Source of the DNA: Anaerolineae bacterium
GTDB taxonomy: Bacteria > Chloroflexota > Anaerolineae > 4572-78 > J111
Direction of reading: 5' to 3'
Length of the DNA stretch: 32,936 nucleotides
Assembly: GCA_020433805.1 (NCBI GenBank)
Contig: JAGRBZ010000044.1
Span: 1-32,936 of the forward strand
Of the stretch, positions 16,558 to 22,918 are shown one piece after another (position 1 is the first letter of the stretch; each line of letters starts with the position of its first letter). The notes beneath the pieces are model-generated. The model did no database searches, was not told the origin of the DNA, and saw nothing but the letters and a program-made list of their open reading frames with translations. A program made the translations under genes and the position numbers.

Positions 16558-16588
16558 CGCCATTTCCTCTATTTGGATTTGTGCTTTA

Positions 16589-16602
16589 ACACGAAATCGT
16601 GT
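16589..16602 (-). promoter_or_regulatory. Palindromic operator, proximal copy
   Basis: ACACGAAATCGTGT, a perfect inverted repeat with 6-bp arms around AA, lies 31 bases upstream of the 56-aa gene's ATG. A weak promoter (TTTACA, 18 bp, TGTTAA) could overlap it. The identical 14-mer occurs again 69 bp upstream. Confidence 0.75.
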
Positions 16603-16610
16603 ATGGTATT

Positions 16611-16639
16611 GTAAAAATTAAGCGAGGGACAGCTCGCTT
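16611..16639 (-). terminator. Hairpin followed by T-run between the two operators
   Basis: On the minus strand AAGCGAG, a 6-base loop and CTCGCTT form a 7-bp stem followed by AATTTTT. It lies 51 bases after the stop of the regulator gene. It may end transcripts of the upstream genes, or act as a leader hairpin for the distal promoter, whose start site would be only a few bases before it. Confidence 0.5.
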
Positions 16640-16651
16640 GAAGTAGAAAAG

Positions 16652-16680
16652 ACGATAACACGAAATCGTGTGGTTGTCAA
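16652..16680 (-). promoter_or_regulatory. Promoter with operator in its spacer, distal copy
   Basis: On the minus strand a perfect TTGACA (16675-16680) is followed by exactly 17 bases and TATCGT (16652-16657). The palindrome ACACGAAATCGTGT (16658-16671) fills almost the whole spacer, the classic position for a repressor. It points to the 56-aa gene. Confidence 0.75.
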
Positions 16681-16689
16681 GGGGGAATT

Positions 16690-17184
16690 TTATTTAGCGT
16701 CGCCGGTATTGGTATCGTAAGGAAAACCAACTTCTTTGGCGAGCATCTGCAGTAGCTTGCTCATCGAGCGACGGGCGGTGTGGTTACCCACTTCCCAATC
16801 GCTAATGGTTTGCTGCCGCACAGCCAGACGATTGGCTAACTCTTGTTGTGACCATCCGGCATATTCGCGCAGCGCTTTAATTTCGTCGCCTGTCCAGCCG
16901 ACCGATTTGCGGATAGGGCTGACGCGATAGGTGATACGCGCCGGACGAAAGATAACCAGTTGGTTTTCAAGGTCAGGCGAATCGATAAGCCAACCGGCTT
17001 CCTGCCAGGCTACTCCCTGAGTTGTGGGGCTGTTGGCCCACCAGGCTCGCGATACGCGGGCGCTGGTAGGCAATCTTTTGCCTATAATTTTTTCAATTTC
17101 GGCCAAACTTAGCTCGATCAGATCCGTGTCTGGCTGTTCATTCAAATATTTGAACAGAGGGTAATATTTACTTTTAGGCGACAT
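16690..17184 (-). CDS. DUF7662-like domain plus XRE helix-turn-helix regulator
   Basis: A 164-aa protein. Residues 6-82 (Tyr-Tyr-Pro-Leu-Phe-Lys-Tyr-Leu, then Leu-Ala-Glu-Ile-Glu-Lys-Ile-Ile-Gly, Leu-Pro-Thr-Ser-Ala-Arg, Ala-Trp-Trp-Ala-Asn and a Trp-Gln-Glu-Ala-Gly-Trp segment) match my memory of the DUF7662 family, small domains of unknown function. Residues about 98-153 form an XRE-type helix-turn-helix (Trp-Ser-Gln-Gln-Glu-Leu-Ala-Asn-Arg-Leu-Ala-Val-Arg-Gln-Gln-Thr-Ile-Ser-Asp-Trp-Glu). The ATG at 17184 is chosen because it directly precedes the conserved domain and has a GGGTG upstream; a longer frame starts at 17238 but would overlap the kinase gene. It sits 40 bp after the degenerate kinase and upstream of two perfect operators, so it probably regulates the 56-aa gene. 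What the N-domain senses is unknown. Confidence 0.82.
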   Translation of the reverse strand: MSPKSKYYPLFKYLNEQPDTDLIELSLAEIEKIIGKRLPTSARVSRAWWANSPTTQGVAWQEAGWLIDSPDLENQLVIFRPARITYRVSPIRKSVGWTGDEIKALREYAGWSQQELANRLAVRQQTISDWEVGNHTARRSMSKLLQMLAKEVGFPYDTNTGDAK

Positions 17185-17224
17185 ATTCACCCGGTTTGAT
17201 GCTAGGCTGTATAAGTTGCTTCGA

Positions 17225-17980
17225 TTACTCGGAAGCAAACAACGGGAGTTTCAAGAAAAATGTTGTGCCGGTGTCTTCCTGGCTTTCAACCCACAGGCAC
17301 CCATTTTGTTTGGCCGCTAGCTGCCAGGCCAGCGGTAATTCCAGGCCGCCAGGCGTTAGCTTGCTGTGCCCACCGGCGTCGACGTGTACGGTTAGTTCAA
17401 AAAGTTCTTCTAATTCGGAAGCAGAGATGAAGAGGTGGGAGGCGACAAGATGAAGGGTGGCGTCGGTTGCATCATGTTCAAAATGCGTAGAAATTGTGTT
17501 GACTTTTTTGGAATTGATGTAAAAGCGCACCACAGTGAGAATAATTTGTCCTATACGATCGCCATCTCCAGAAACAAGTGGCATCGGTTGCGATAAATCG
17601 ACATCAAACTCAACAGATGTTTCGCGCTTGATGACCTGTTGGCTCTTCTGCAATACTTCTTGCAGCGAAACATGAACACTTTCAAGATTGAGACCATCAG
17701 CGGCCAGTTTGCTTAAATCCACCACGGTGTTAATTAACTGCAACAAATTTTGAGCGCTGTGCCGAATGGCCGTAATATCCTCGCTTTGCGTATCATTAAG
17801 CGGCCCTTCGACGCCTTCCAGCAGCAGTTCGGAAAAGCCTAAAATTGAATTTAGGGGGCCGCGTAGATCGTGCGAAAGGTGACGCACTTCCAGCGGTTGG
17901 CGCGACGAATCGGTTGCCTGGTTTTGTGGTGCCTGGTTTTGTATTGTAAATTGGTTCGGTTCTGATGTTGATTGAGTCAC
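17225..17980 (-). CDS. Histidine-kinase-like protein with degenerate ATPase domain
   Basis: A 251-aa soluble protein with no sensor domain. Its HisKA dimerisation region is well kept: Leu-Ser-His-Asp-Leu-Arg-Gly-Pro-Leu-Asn at 35-44, with His37 as phosphoacceptor. The ATP-binding half is recognisable by Gly-Asp-Gly-Asp-Arg-Ile-Gly-Gln-Ile but lacks the N-box Asn and any Asp-x-Gly-x-Gly G1 box; the G2 box is reduced to Gly-Gly-Leu-Glu-Leu-Pro-Leu. ATP binding is therefore doubtful, and the protein may act as a phosphotransfer or scaffold protein phosphorylated by another kinase. The first 30 residues are Gln/Asn-rich and probably disordered. The start is GTG. It precedes the XRE regulator by 40 bp on the same strand and may share its transcript. 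No response regulator is next to it. Confidence 0.8.
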   Translation of the reverse strand: MTQSTSEPNQFTIQNQAPQNQATDSSRQPLEVRHLSHDLRGPLNSILGFSELLLEGVEGPLNDTQSEDITAIRHSAQNLLQLINTVVDLSKLAADGLNLESVHVSLQEVLQKSQQVIKRETSVEFDVDLSQPMPLVSGDGDRIGQIILTVVRFYINSKKVNTISTHFEHDATDATLHLVASHLFISASELEELFELTVHVDAGGHSKLTPGGLELPLAWQLAAKQNGCLWVESQEDTGTTFFLKLPLFASE

Positions 17981-18046
17981 AAATGGGTATCCCTATGATT
18001 AATAAATACTCACAATCATTCTACCATACGCTTTGACATTTCTCAA

Positions 18047-18075
18047 TTGACTTTCCGTCGTACTTTTGCTAAAAT
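18047..18075 (+). promoter_or_regulatory. Promoter of the tRNA-Ser pair
   Basis: TTGACT (18047-18052), a 17-bp spacer and TAAAAT (18070-18075) make a near-consensus sigma-70-type promoter ending 18 bases before the first tRNA gene. Confidence 0.8.
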
Positions 18076-18093
18076 GTCTCGTACTGCCCAAAT

Positions 18094-18183
18094 GGAGGGA
18101 TGGCAGAGTGGTCGATTGCGGTGGTCTTGAAAACCACTGAGGCTGCAAGGTCTCCGGGGGTTCGAATCCCTCTCCCTCCGCCA
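18094..18183 (+). tRNA. tRNA-Ser (UGA)
   Basis: A class II tRNA with a 7-bp acceptor stem (GGAGGGA pairing TCCCTCC), anticodon loop CTTGAAA between GTGGT and ACCAC giving anticodon TGA, a long variable arm, and a T-arm GGGGGTTCGAATCCCTC. The discriminator is G and the CCA end is encoded (18181-18183). The long variable arm and anticodon both indicate serine, reading UCA and relatives. Confidence 0.96.
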
Positions 18184-18216
18184 CATTTGTGCTAAACAAA
18201 TACATTTTTAACCTCT

Positions 18217-18305
18217 GGGGAGGTGCCAGAGTGGACGATTGGGGCCGCCTGCTAAGTGGTTGTCGGGGTAAAACTCGACCGTGGGTTCGAATCCCACCCT
18301 CCCCG
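18217..18305 (+). tRNA. tRNA-Ser (GCU)
   Basis: A class II tRNA 33 bases after the first. The acceptor stem GGGGAGG pairs CCTCCCC; the anticodon loop CTGCTAA gives anticodon GCT, reading AGC and AGU; a long variable arm and the T-arm GTGGGTTCGAATCCCAC follow. The discriminator is G. CCA is not encoded, unlike the neighbouring tRNA. It probably shares its transcript with the upstream tRNA. Confidence 0.95.
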
Positions 18306-18313
18306 CACTTTTT

Positions 18314-18346
18314 GACCGCCTGAGAAATCACGGCGGTCTCTTTTTT
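18314..18346 (+). terminator. Intrinsic terminator of the tRNA operon
   Basis: GACCGCC (18314-18320), an 11-base loop and GGCGGTC (18332-18338) form a perfect 7-bp GC-rich stem followed by TCTTTTTT. It begins 9 bases after the second tRNA. Confidence 0.88.
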
Positions 18347-18348
18347 AT

Positions 18349-18433
18349 AAGGTGACAGTCACTTTTTGATGAGCACAAGCACGCATTTGGCCCATAGTCT
18401 GATTTATCATGACCAAGTGGCTGTCACCTTTTG
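18349..18433. repeat. GGTGACAGTCACTT inverted-repeat element, copy A
   Basis: A left arm GGTGACAGTCACTTTTTGAT (18351-18370) and a right arm ending GTGGCTGTCACCTTTT are imperfect inverted repeats separated by about 40 bases. The core GTGAC-A-GTCAC is itself palindromic. A second copy is at 26671-26755. The form is that of a REP- or MITE-like element; no transposase is nearby. Confidence 0.75.
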
Positions 18434-18463
18434 ACTACCTAACCCATCAAAGGATGAATTACG

Positions 18464-19084
18464 ATGACTTCGCCATTGATATTAAAAACCGCTTCCGTTG
18501 GGCCGTGGCCGATGAACAGCTACGCGCTGATTTGCTCGGACAGCGGCCAAAGCATTTTGATCGACCCCGGAGACGAACCGGACAAGTTGACCGAAATGCT
18601 GTTTGACACTTCGCCCATCGCCATTATTTTAACCCACGCCCACCCTGATCACATTGGCGTATTAGCCGAAATGCGCGATCAACTCGATGTGCCGGTCTTT
18701 ATGCACCCCGCCGACGCCCCGATGATGGTGATGGCCGATGCCTGGTTTGCCGATGGCGATACCTTCACCTTAGGGCGACATACGCTCGATATTATTCACA
18801 CGCCGGGCCACACCCACGGTATGGTGACGATTATGCTGCCCGATCAGCGTGCCATCGTCGGCGATACCATTTTTCAAGGAGGACCGGGCAAAACCTGGTC
18901 GCCTCATGCGTTCAAAACTACGATGGAAACCATGCGCAATATCGTCTTTACCTGGTCTGACGACACCATCTGCTACCCCGGCCACGGCCCTTCTTTCCGG
19001 CTTGGCGACGAACGTCCCGATTTTGAAGCCTTCCTTCAGCGAAATGAATTTGACGGTTTGTTTGGGGATGTAAGCTGGACGTAG
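18464..19084 (+). CDS. Metallo-beta-lactamase-fold hydrolase (glyoxalase II-like)
   Basis: A 206-aa metallo-beta-lactamase-fold enzyme of glyoxalase II-like (YcbL-type) size. The metal-binding motif Thr-His-Ala-His-Pro-Asp-His is at 57-63 (His58, His60, Asp62, His63), with His116 in Thr-Pro-Gly-His-Thr, Asp134 in Gly-Asp-Thr-Ile-Phe and His174 in Pro-Gly-His-Gly, a complete two-metal set. Early residues Gly-Pro-Trp-Pro-Met-Asn-Ser-Tyr are also typical of the group. It probably hydrolyses a thioester or related small molecule in the cytoplasm; the C-terminal substrate-binding domain of true glyoxalase II is absent. AAGGATG lies about 7 bases before the ATG. The repeat element upstream (18349-18433) may separate it from the tRNA operon. 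Confidence 0.88.
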   Translation: MTSPLILKTASVGPWPMNSYALICSDSGQSILIDPGDEPDKLTEMLFDTSPIAIILTHAHPDHIGVLAEMRDQLDVPVFMHPADAPMMVMADAWFADGDTFTLGRHTLDIIHTPGHTHGMVTIMLPDQRAIVGDTIFQGGPGKTWSPHAFKTTMETMRNIVFTWSDDTICYPGHGPSFRLGDERPDFEAFLQRNEFDGLFGDVSWT

Positions 19085-19124
19085 AAATCCCCACAAAGCA
19101 CTCTATTCGATGATAGGATAAAAC

Positions 19125-19685
19125 ATGACTAACGCATCGATTCTTTGGCGTAGAGTAGACCACGCCGGCCACGAGGCTGCGCAGTTATCGACGCAAGACG
19201 ATTTTTGGCAGCTTGCGGGCACGGCCAATTTTATCTACAACGCGCAGCCGTGCCGCCTGGATTACAAAATCGTGTGTGACCAAAGCTGGCAGACGCGCTC
19301 CGGGCGGGTAAACGGCTGGGTCGGCAGCGAGACCATTGCAATTGACATCTCGGTCGATGTGGCCGGCCGCTGGTGGCTTAACGGCACAGAAAATCCGGAA
19401 GTTGAGGGCTGTCTCGATCTAGACCTCAACTTCAGCCCTTCGACGAATTTGCTGCCTATTCGCCGGTTGAATTTAGCCGTTGAACAAGAGGCCACAGTTC
19501 GAGCTGCCTGGCTGCGCTTTCCCAGTTTTAAGCTGGAGCCGCTGGAGCAGGTCTATCGCCGAGTGGCAGAGAGTCGCTATCGATACGAGTCGGCGGGTGG
19601 CAAGTTTGTGCGCGAACTGCCGGTGAATGAGGCCGGTTTTGTCACGACCTATCCTGACTTTTGGGAACTTGAGGCGATGGCCTAA
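19125..19685 (+). CDS. Putative glycolipid-binding protein (DUF1089-like)
   Basis: A 186-aa protein rich in beta-strands and Trp, without signal peptide. The order Ile-Leu-Trp-Arg-Arg-Val-Asp near the start, a Leu-Asp-Tyr-Lys-Ile-Val-Cys-Asp strand, Gly-Arg-Trp-Trp-Leu-Asn-Gly, Gly-Cys-Leu-Asp-Leu-Asp-Leu-Asn-Phe-Ser-Pro-Ser-Thr-Asn, and late Tyr-Arg-Tyr-Glu-Ser match the putative glycolipid-binding family (PF06475, formerly DUF1089). The family name rests on a structure of a Pseudomonas member; the biological function is not established. AGGA lies about 6 bases before the ATG. It is 40 bp after the hydrolase and could be cotranscribed. Confidence 0.82.
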   Translation: MTNASILWRRVDHAGHEAAQLSTQDDFWQLAGTANFIYNAQPCRLDYKIVCDQSWQTRSGRVNGWVGSETIAIDISVDVAGRWWLNGTENPEVEGCLDLDLNFSPSTNLLPIRRLNLAVEQEATVRAAWLRFPSFKLEPLEQVYRRVAESRYRYESAGGKFVRELPVNEAGFVTTYPDFWELEAMA

Positions 19686-19700
19686 CGAAACTTGGCCTTT

Positions 19701-19750
19701 ACTGCCAACCAACTGACCAACCAACTATCCAATTATCCAACTATCCAACA
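19701..19750 (+). repeat. CCAACTAT/CCAA short tandem repeat in intergenic DNA
   Basis: CCAACCAACTGACCAACC and then three octamer-like TATCCAAC/TATCCAAT units fill half of the 95-bp gap between two genes. It belongs with the CCAA-rich repeats at 1064-1105, 10421-10472 and 13628-13689. Confidence 0.7.
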
Positions 19751-19780
19751 AATCTATTCACAAGGAGTTTTATCTCACCC

Positions 19781-20269
19781 ATGACAATCTCGAAAAATAT
19801 TATTGCGCTTACCGGTGCATTACTCGTAGCCGGCGGCCTGGGCGGTTGGATGGTTAGCCGCAAACTTGTTGAACGCTCTAGCCCCGTACCAACTACGCTG
19901 GGAGTCAGCGACGGACAATTGACCCCATGCCCCGACTCGCCCAATTGTGTTTCAACCCAGGCCATCGATGAAGAGCACAGTATCCCCCCCATTCCTTATA
20001 CCATGCCGCTTAACGAAGCCCGTACGTTGATGTTAGAAATTGTAGGGTCACTGCCGGGAACCGAGATCTCGATGGTATCGGCCAACTACATCCACGCCGT
20101 AACGCGGACACGCGTCTTTGCTTTTATTGATGATACGGAAATTTATATGGATGATGACGCCAAATTGATCCACATTCGGGCTGCGGCGCGGTTAGGCTAC
20201 GGCGATATGGGTGTCAATCGCCGACGGGCTGAGACGATTATCGAGAAGTTTAAGGATATGGGCCGTTAG
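19781..20269 (+). CDS. DUF1499 family protein
   Basis: A 162-aa protein with an N-terminal membrane anchor (about residues 8-27, Gly-Ala-Leu-Leu-Val-Ala-Gly-Gly) and a DUF1499 domain: Leu-Gly-Val-Ser-Asp-Gly-Gln-Leu-Thr-Pro-Cys-Pro-Asp-Ser-Pro-Asn-Cys-Val-Ser near 40-58, Asn-Tyr-Ile-His-Ala, Phe-Ala-Phe-Ile-Asp-Asp, and Ile-His-Ile-Arg-Ala-Ala-Ala-Arg-Leu-Gly-Tyr near the end. The two Cys in the first motif (positions 48 and 55) are conserved in the family. No biochemical function is established. AAGGAG lies about 14 bases before the ATG, rather far. The end is followed by a 20-bp repeat array and terminators facing gatA. Confidence 0.87.
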   Translation: MTISKNIIALTGALLVAGGLGGWMVSRKLVERSSPVPTTLGVSDGQLTPCPDSPNCVSTQAIDEEHSIPPIPYTMPLNEARTLMLEIVGSLPGTEISMVSANYIHAVTRTRVFAFIDDTEIYMDDDAKLIHIRAAARLGYGDMGVNRRRAETIIEKFKDMGR

Positions 20270-20320
20270 GAAGGTATTTGGCAATTTGTTGTCGGGTTGG
20301 CGTGATTTTTTAAGGAATCG

Positions 20321-20520
20321 CCTCGGTTTCCAAAAGATAGCAACGATACCAACGAATCTCAATTTTCAGCGACATATTCGTGCGGATTTCAACTGATCAG
20401 CTTGGATTTCATCTAATCGGCCTGGTTTCCAACTGATCAGCTCGGATTTCAACTGATCCATACGATTTTCAACTGATCTTCGCGGATTTCATCTGATCCG
20501 CACGGTATCCAACAGATTCG
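20321..20520. repeat. Tandem array of about ten 20-bp units
   Basis: Seven clear units with an exact 20-bp period (20381-20520) follow the consensus CGGATTTCAACTGATC plus about 4 variable bases; frequent variants are CATCTGATC and CCAACTGATC. Three more diverged units in the same register precede them (20321-20380). Spacer bases between conserved parts are only 4-5 nt, so it is not a CRISPR array. Confidence 0.8.
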
Positions 20521-20538
20521 TGTTTTTCAAGAAAATAA

Positions 20539-20578
20539 AAAGCCGGAGCATCTAGAGCGCTCCGGCTTTTGGCTTTTT
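20539..20578. terminator. Bidirectional intrinsic terminator
   Basis: AAAAGCCGGAGC and GCTCCGGCTTTT form a perfect inverted repeat around a 9-base loop, with a T-run on the right (plus strand) and a T-run on the minus strand. It can serve the plus-strand DUF1499 gene and the minus-strand gatCA operon. Confidence 0.85.
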
Positions 20579-20617
20579 ATGGAGTGCGATAGTCTCACCT
20601 GAGACGACAGCGACAAT

Positions 20618-20663
20618 AAAAATATCCGTAGGACAAACTTAAGTTTGTCCTACGGATATTTTT
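20618..20663. terminator. 46-bp perfect palindrome next to the gatA stop
   Basis: AAAAATATCCGTAGGACAAA continues to a dyad centre between 20640 and 20641, giving 23-bp perfect arms with no loop. On the minus strand it lies 6 bases after the gatA stop and ends in five Ts, so it could terminate gatCA. It is also related in core (GACAAA...TTTGTC) to the palindrome at 31059-31086, so it may be a repeat element. Confidence 0.75.
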
Positions 20664-20669
20664 AAGGGG

Positions 20670-22127
20670 TTATAGGACGGCTTTTTGCCTGTGCCAGTCG
20701 GTGGTTTGCTCGTATTGGTAGGCGGTGCGCAAAATGGTGCTTTCGCCTAAGGCCGGGCCGATAATTTGCAGGCCGACGGGCATACCCTCGGAGAAACCGC
20801 ACGGCAGCGAGATACCGCAGACGCCGGCCAGATTGAGTGAAACGGTCAGCACGTCGGTCAGGTACATTTGCAGCGGATCGTCTACCTTGGCGTTGATTTC
20901 AAAGGCGACCATCGGCGCTACGGGCGAAACCATAACATCGACCTTTTCAAAGGCTTGCTCGAAATCGCGCCGCAGCAGCGTGCGTACTTTTTGAGCCTGC
21001 AAATAATAGGCATCGTAATACCCGGCGGAGAGGGCGTAGGTGCCCAGCATAATCCGGCGCTTGACTTCGGGGCCGAAGCCGGCTTCGCGGGTTTCGTTGT
21101 AGGTGTTCCACATATCGCCGCCGTCGTGACGCAGGCCAAAGCGAACGCCGTCGTAGCGGGATAAGTTGGCCGAAGCCTCGGCGGTGGCGACGATGTAATA
21201 GGCCGGAATGCCGTATTGGGTGTTGGGCAGCGAAACCTCAACCAGTTCTGCCCCTAAAGAAGCCAGGTGATCGATGGCCGTCCGCACCGTTTGGGCCACA
21301 CCCGGTTCCATGCCATCGGTAAAATATTCTTGGGGAATGCCGACCTTAACGCCTTTGAGGCCGTCGCCCTGCTTCATGTCATCGACATAGTTGGGAACCG
21401 GCGCATTGACCGAGGTTGAGTCGCGCGGATCGTGACCGGCGATGGCGTTGAGCAAAATAGCGGCATCTTCGACATCTTTGGTAATCGGGCCGATTTGATC
21501 GAGCGATGAGCCGAAGGCAATTAAACCATAGCGGCTAACACGCCCGTAGGTGGGCTTGAGGCCAACCACGCCGCAAAATGAGGCGGGCAGCCGCACGCTG
21601 CCGCCGGTATCACTGCCGAGTGTGCCGAAGGCTTCATCGGCTCCGACCGCAGCGGCACTACCGCCGCTACTGCCGCCGGGCACGCAGTTAAGATTACGCG
21701 GGTTGCGGGTGGGATGAAAGGCCGAATATTCGGTCGAGCTACCCATCGCAAACTCGTCGCAGTTGGTTTTGCCGATAAAGACCGCACCGTCTTGCCGCAG
21801 CCGGTCGATGGCGGTGGCGTCGAAGGGCGGGGTGAAACCTTCCAGGATTTTCGAGGCAGCGGTGGTCGGGACGCCGTGGGTGATGATGGTATCTTTGATG
21901 CCCAACGGGATGCCTAACAGCGGGCGATCTTCGCCGACGGCGCGGCGCTCATCGGCCATTTCGGCCATGCGCAGGGCGATTTCCGGCTGGAGGCTGATAT
22001 AGGCCCCCACTTTGTCTTCGACAGCATCGATGCGCTCCAGCACGCTTTCGGTGAGTTCAACCGAGGTGGTTACGCCCTGGCGCAGTTGTTCTTGGGCTTC
22101 GTGAATGGTGAGTGAATAGAGTTCCAA
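20670..22127 (-). CDS. gatA: Aspartyl/glutamyl-tRNA amidotransferase subunit A
   Basis: A 485-aa amidase-signature protein. GatA hydrolyses glutamine and supplies ammonia so that GatB can convert Glu-tRNA(Gln) or Asp-tRNA(Asn) to the amidated form in the cytoplasm. The Ser-cisSer-Lys triad is visible: Lys78 in Gly-Ile-Lys-Asp-Thr, Ser153 in Gly-Gly-Ser-Ser-Gly-Gly-Ser, Ser177 in Asp-Thr-Gly-Gly-Ser-Val-Arg. The length is typical. The start is TTG at 22127, supported by GGAGG 5-6 bases upstream and by family alignment. It follows gatC by 19 bp and is probably cotranscribed; gatB is not in the window, which is common for dispersed gat genes. Two terminators follow. Confidence 0.97.
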   Translation of the reverse strand: MELYSLTIHEAQEQLRQGVTTSVELTESVLERIDAVEDKVGAYISLQPEIALRMAEMADERRAVGEDRPLLGIPLGIKDTIITHGVPTTAASKILEGFTPPFDATAIDRLRQDGAVFIGKTNCDEFAMGSSTEYSAFHPTRNPRNLNCVPGGSSGGSAAAVGADEAFGTLGSDTGGSVRLPASFCGVVGLKPTYGRVSRYGLIAFGSSLDQIGPITKDVEDAAILLNAIAGHDPRDSTSVNAPVPNYVDDMKQGDGLKGVKVGIPQEYFTDGMEPGVAQTVRTAIDHLASLGAELVEVSLPNTQYGIPAYYIVATAEASANLSRYDGVRFGLRHDGGDMWNTYNETREAGFGPEVKRRIMLGTYALSAGYYDAYYLQAQKVRTLLRRDFEQAFEKVDVMVSPVAPMVAFEINAKVDDPLQMYLTDVLTVSLNLAGVCGISLPCGFSEGMPVGLQIIGPALGESTILRTAYQYEQTTDWHRQKAVL

Positions 22128-22146
22128 TGTTTCCTCCAGTTGGCGA

Positions 22147-22437
22147 TTAGTCGAGTACGGCGCGGACTTTGAAACTCCCGTCTTCGGCGTCGGGGGCGTT
22201 GCGCAAGGCTTCTTCGTTGGGCAGCGAGAGCGACAGTTCGTCGGGCCGCATCACGTTGTTGATCGGTAAGGCGCTGGTGGTGGGCGGGATACCGGTGGTA
22301 TCGACCTGCTGTAGCATCTCGGCGTATTCTAAAATGTTCGAGAGCTGCTCTTGGAACATATCTTTTTCGGCGTCGGTGAGGGTTAGTTTTGCCAATTCGG
22401 CGATGCGTTCTACTTCTTCGCGGTTAAGTTTAGCCAT
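22147..22437 (-). CDS. gatC: Aspartyl/glutamyl-tRNA amidotransferase subunit C
   Basis: A 96-aa protein with the GatC pattern: [15 protein letters not shown] at the start, a [12 protein letters not shown] helix, Val-Asp-Thr-Thr-Gly-Ile-Pro-Pro-Thr, and a C-terminal [10 protein letters not shown]. It wraps around GatA and stabilises the GatA-GatB interface. The ATG at 22437 follows GGAG by about 8 bases. It is the first gene of the gatCA operon; upstream lies a long repeat-rich gap with no obvious strong promoter. Confidence 0.95.
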   Translation of the reverse strand: MAKLNREEVERIAELAKLTLTDAEKDMFQEQLSNILEYAEMLQQVDTTGIPPTTSALPINNVMRPDELSLSLPNEEALRNAPDAEDGSFKVRAVLD

Positions 22438-22478
22438 GGGGCATCTCCAGATATAGTATTAATAGGAGCTACGCACTT

Positions 22479-22599
22479 GACACCTGCTTATGTCATTTCG
22501 TAGCCAAAGGCGGAGAAATCCCTATAACATCGGCTTGCAAACAACGTTCTCAGGGATTTCTCGTCCTTCCTCCTCCAAATGACAGCCAACTGCGTACGT
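22479..22599. repeat. Nested inverted repeat, TGTCATTTC/GGGATTTCTC type
   Basis: Inner arms TGTCATTTCG... (22491-22523) and ...AAATGACA (22552-22584) include the shared block GAGAAATCCCT/AGGGATTTCTC. Outer arms around TACGCACTT (left) and AACTGCGTA (right, 22588-22596) form a second dyad. Elements of this TCATTTCG-GAGAAATCCC type are scattered in many bacterial genomes; naming a family needs a search. Confidence 0.7.
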
Positions 22600-22713
22600 C
22601 ATAATTAAAACGCATGATAGGGGGAGAGATTTGCTTTGTCAAAACGGGGGCGGGGTTAGGAGTGTGGATGAAATATTAGTCTTGGTTGTTCGTTGTCGTG
22701 TGTGGAGGATTTT

Positions 22714-22792
22714 ACCACAGAGTCCACAAAGGAGGCACAGGGTTCACAGAGGGTCTTTGTGAACTTCGTGCCTTCTCCGTGGACTCTGTGGT
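22714..22792. repeat. ACCACAGAGTCCAC inverted repeat
   Basis: Left arm ACCACAGAGTCCAC... (22714-22748) and right arm ...GTGGACTCTGTGGT (22758-22792) are about 35 nt each with roughly five mismatches and a loop of about 9 bases. No T-run follows, so it is more like a dispersed repeat than a terminator. Confidence 0.75.
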
Positions 22793-22883
22793 TTACTATT
22801 TTGGCTGCGGGAGGTTATGTTGGGACTACGCAAGAGACCATTTCATCAAGATGAGGACGTATTTGATTTTCACGCTTTACTGT

Positions 22884-22912
22884 TTGACTTCTAAAGACAA
22901 TCGCCCTAGATT
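22884..22912 (+). promoter_or_regulatory. Candidate promoter of a leaderless GNAT transcript
   Basis: TTGACT (22884-22889), a 17-bp spacer and TAGATT (22907-22912) match a sigma-70-type promoter. The expected start site, about 7 bases on, coincides with the ATG at 22919. Confidence 0.5.
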
Positions 22913-22918
22913 ATAGCC

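Larger units (their letters stand above)
20270..20669. other. Convergent intergenic region rich in repeats and terminators
   Basis: This 400-bp gap lies between two convergent genes (DUF1499 and gatA). It holds a 20-bp-period array (20321-20520), a bidirectional terminator (20539-20578) and a 46-bp perfect palindrome (20618-20663). No protein-coding gene is credible; a short frame over its left end has no ribosome site or family pattern. Confidence 0.75.
22438..22918. other. Repeat-rich intergenic region between gatC and a GNAT gene
   Basis: This 481-bp gap between divergent genes contains a nested inverted repeat (22479-22599), an 80-bp CACAGAG-type inverted repeat (22714-22792), and a candidate promoter for the GNAT gene (22884-22912). 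A 76-aa frame spanning the second repeat is not convincing because its sequence is the repeat itself. Confidence 0.7.

Noticed and set aside
17999-18331. A 110-aa minus-strand frame across both tRNA genes
   Set aside because: It is antisense to two intact tRNA-Ser genes. Its Arg-Val-Leu-Pro-Arg-Gln-Pro-Leu type sequence is the familiar false protein from tRNA-Ser complements.
18409-18606. A 65-aa frame overlapping the start of the small MBL hydrolase
   Set aside because: It begins in a repeat element, overlaps a clearly conserved gene in another frame, and has no family pattern.
20321-20520. Possible CRISPR array
   Set aside because: Repeats are degenerate, the period is only 20 bp, spacers are 4-5 bases, and no cas gene is present.
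22686-22916. A 76-aa plus-strand frame before the GNAT gene
   Set aside because: It consists largely of translated inverted repeat, has no ribosome site and would overlap the GNAT promoter.
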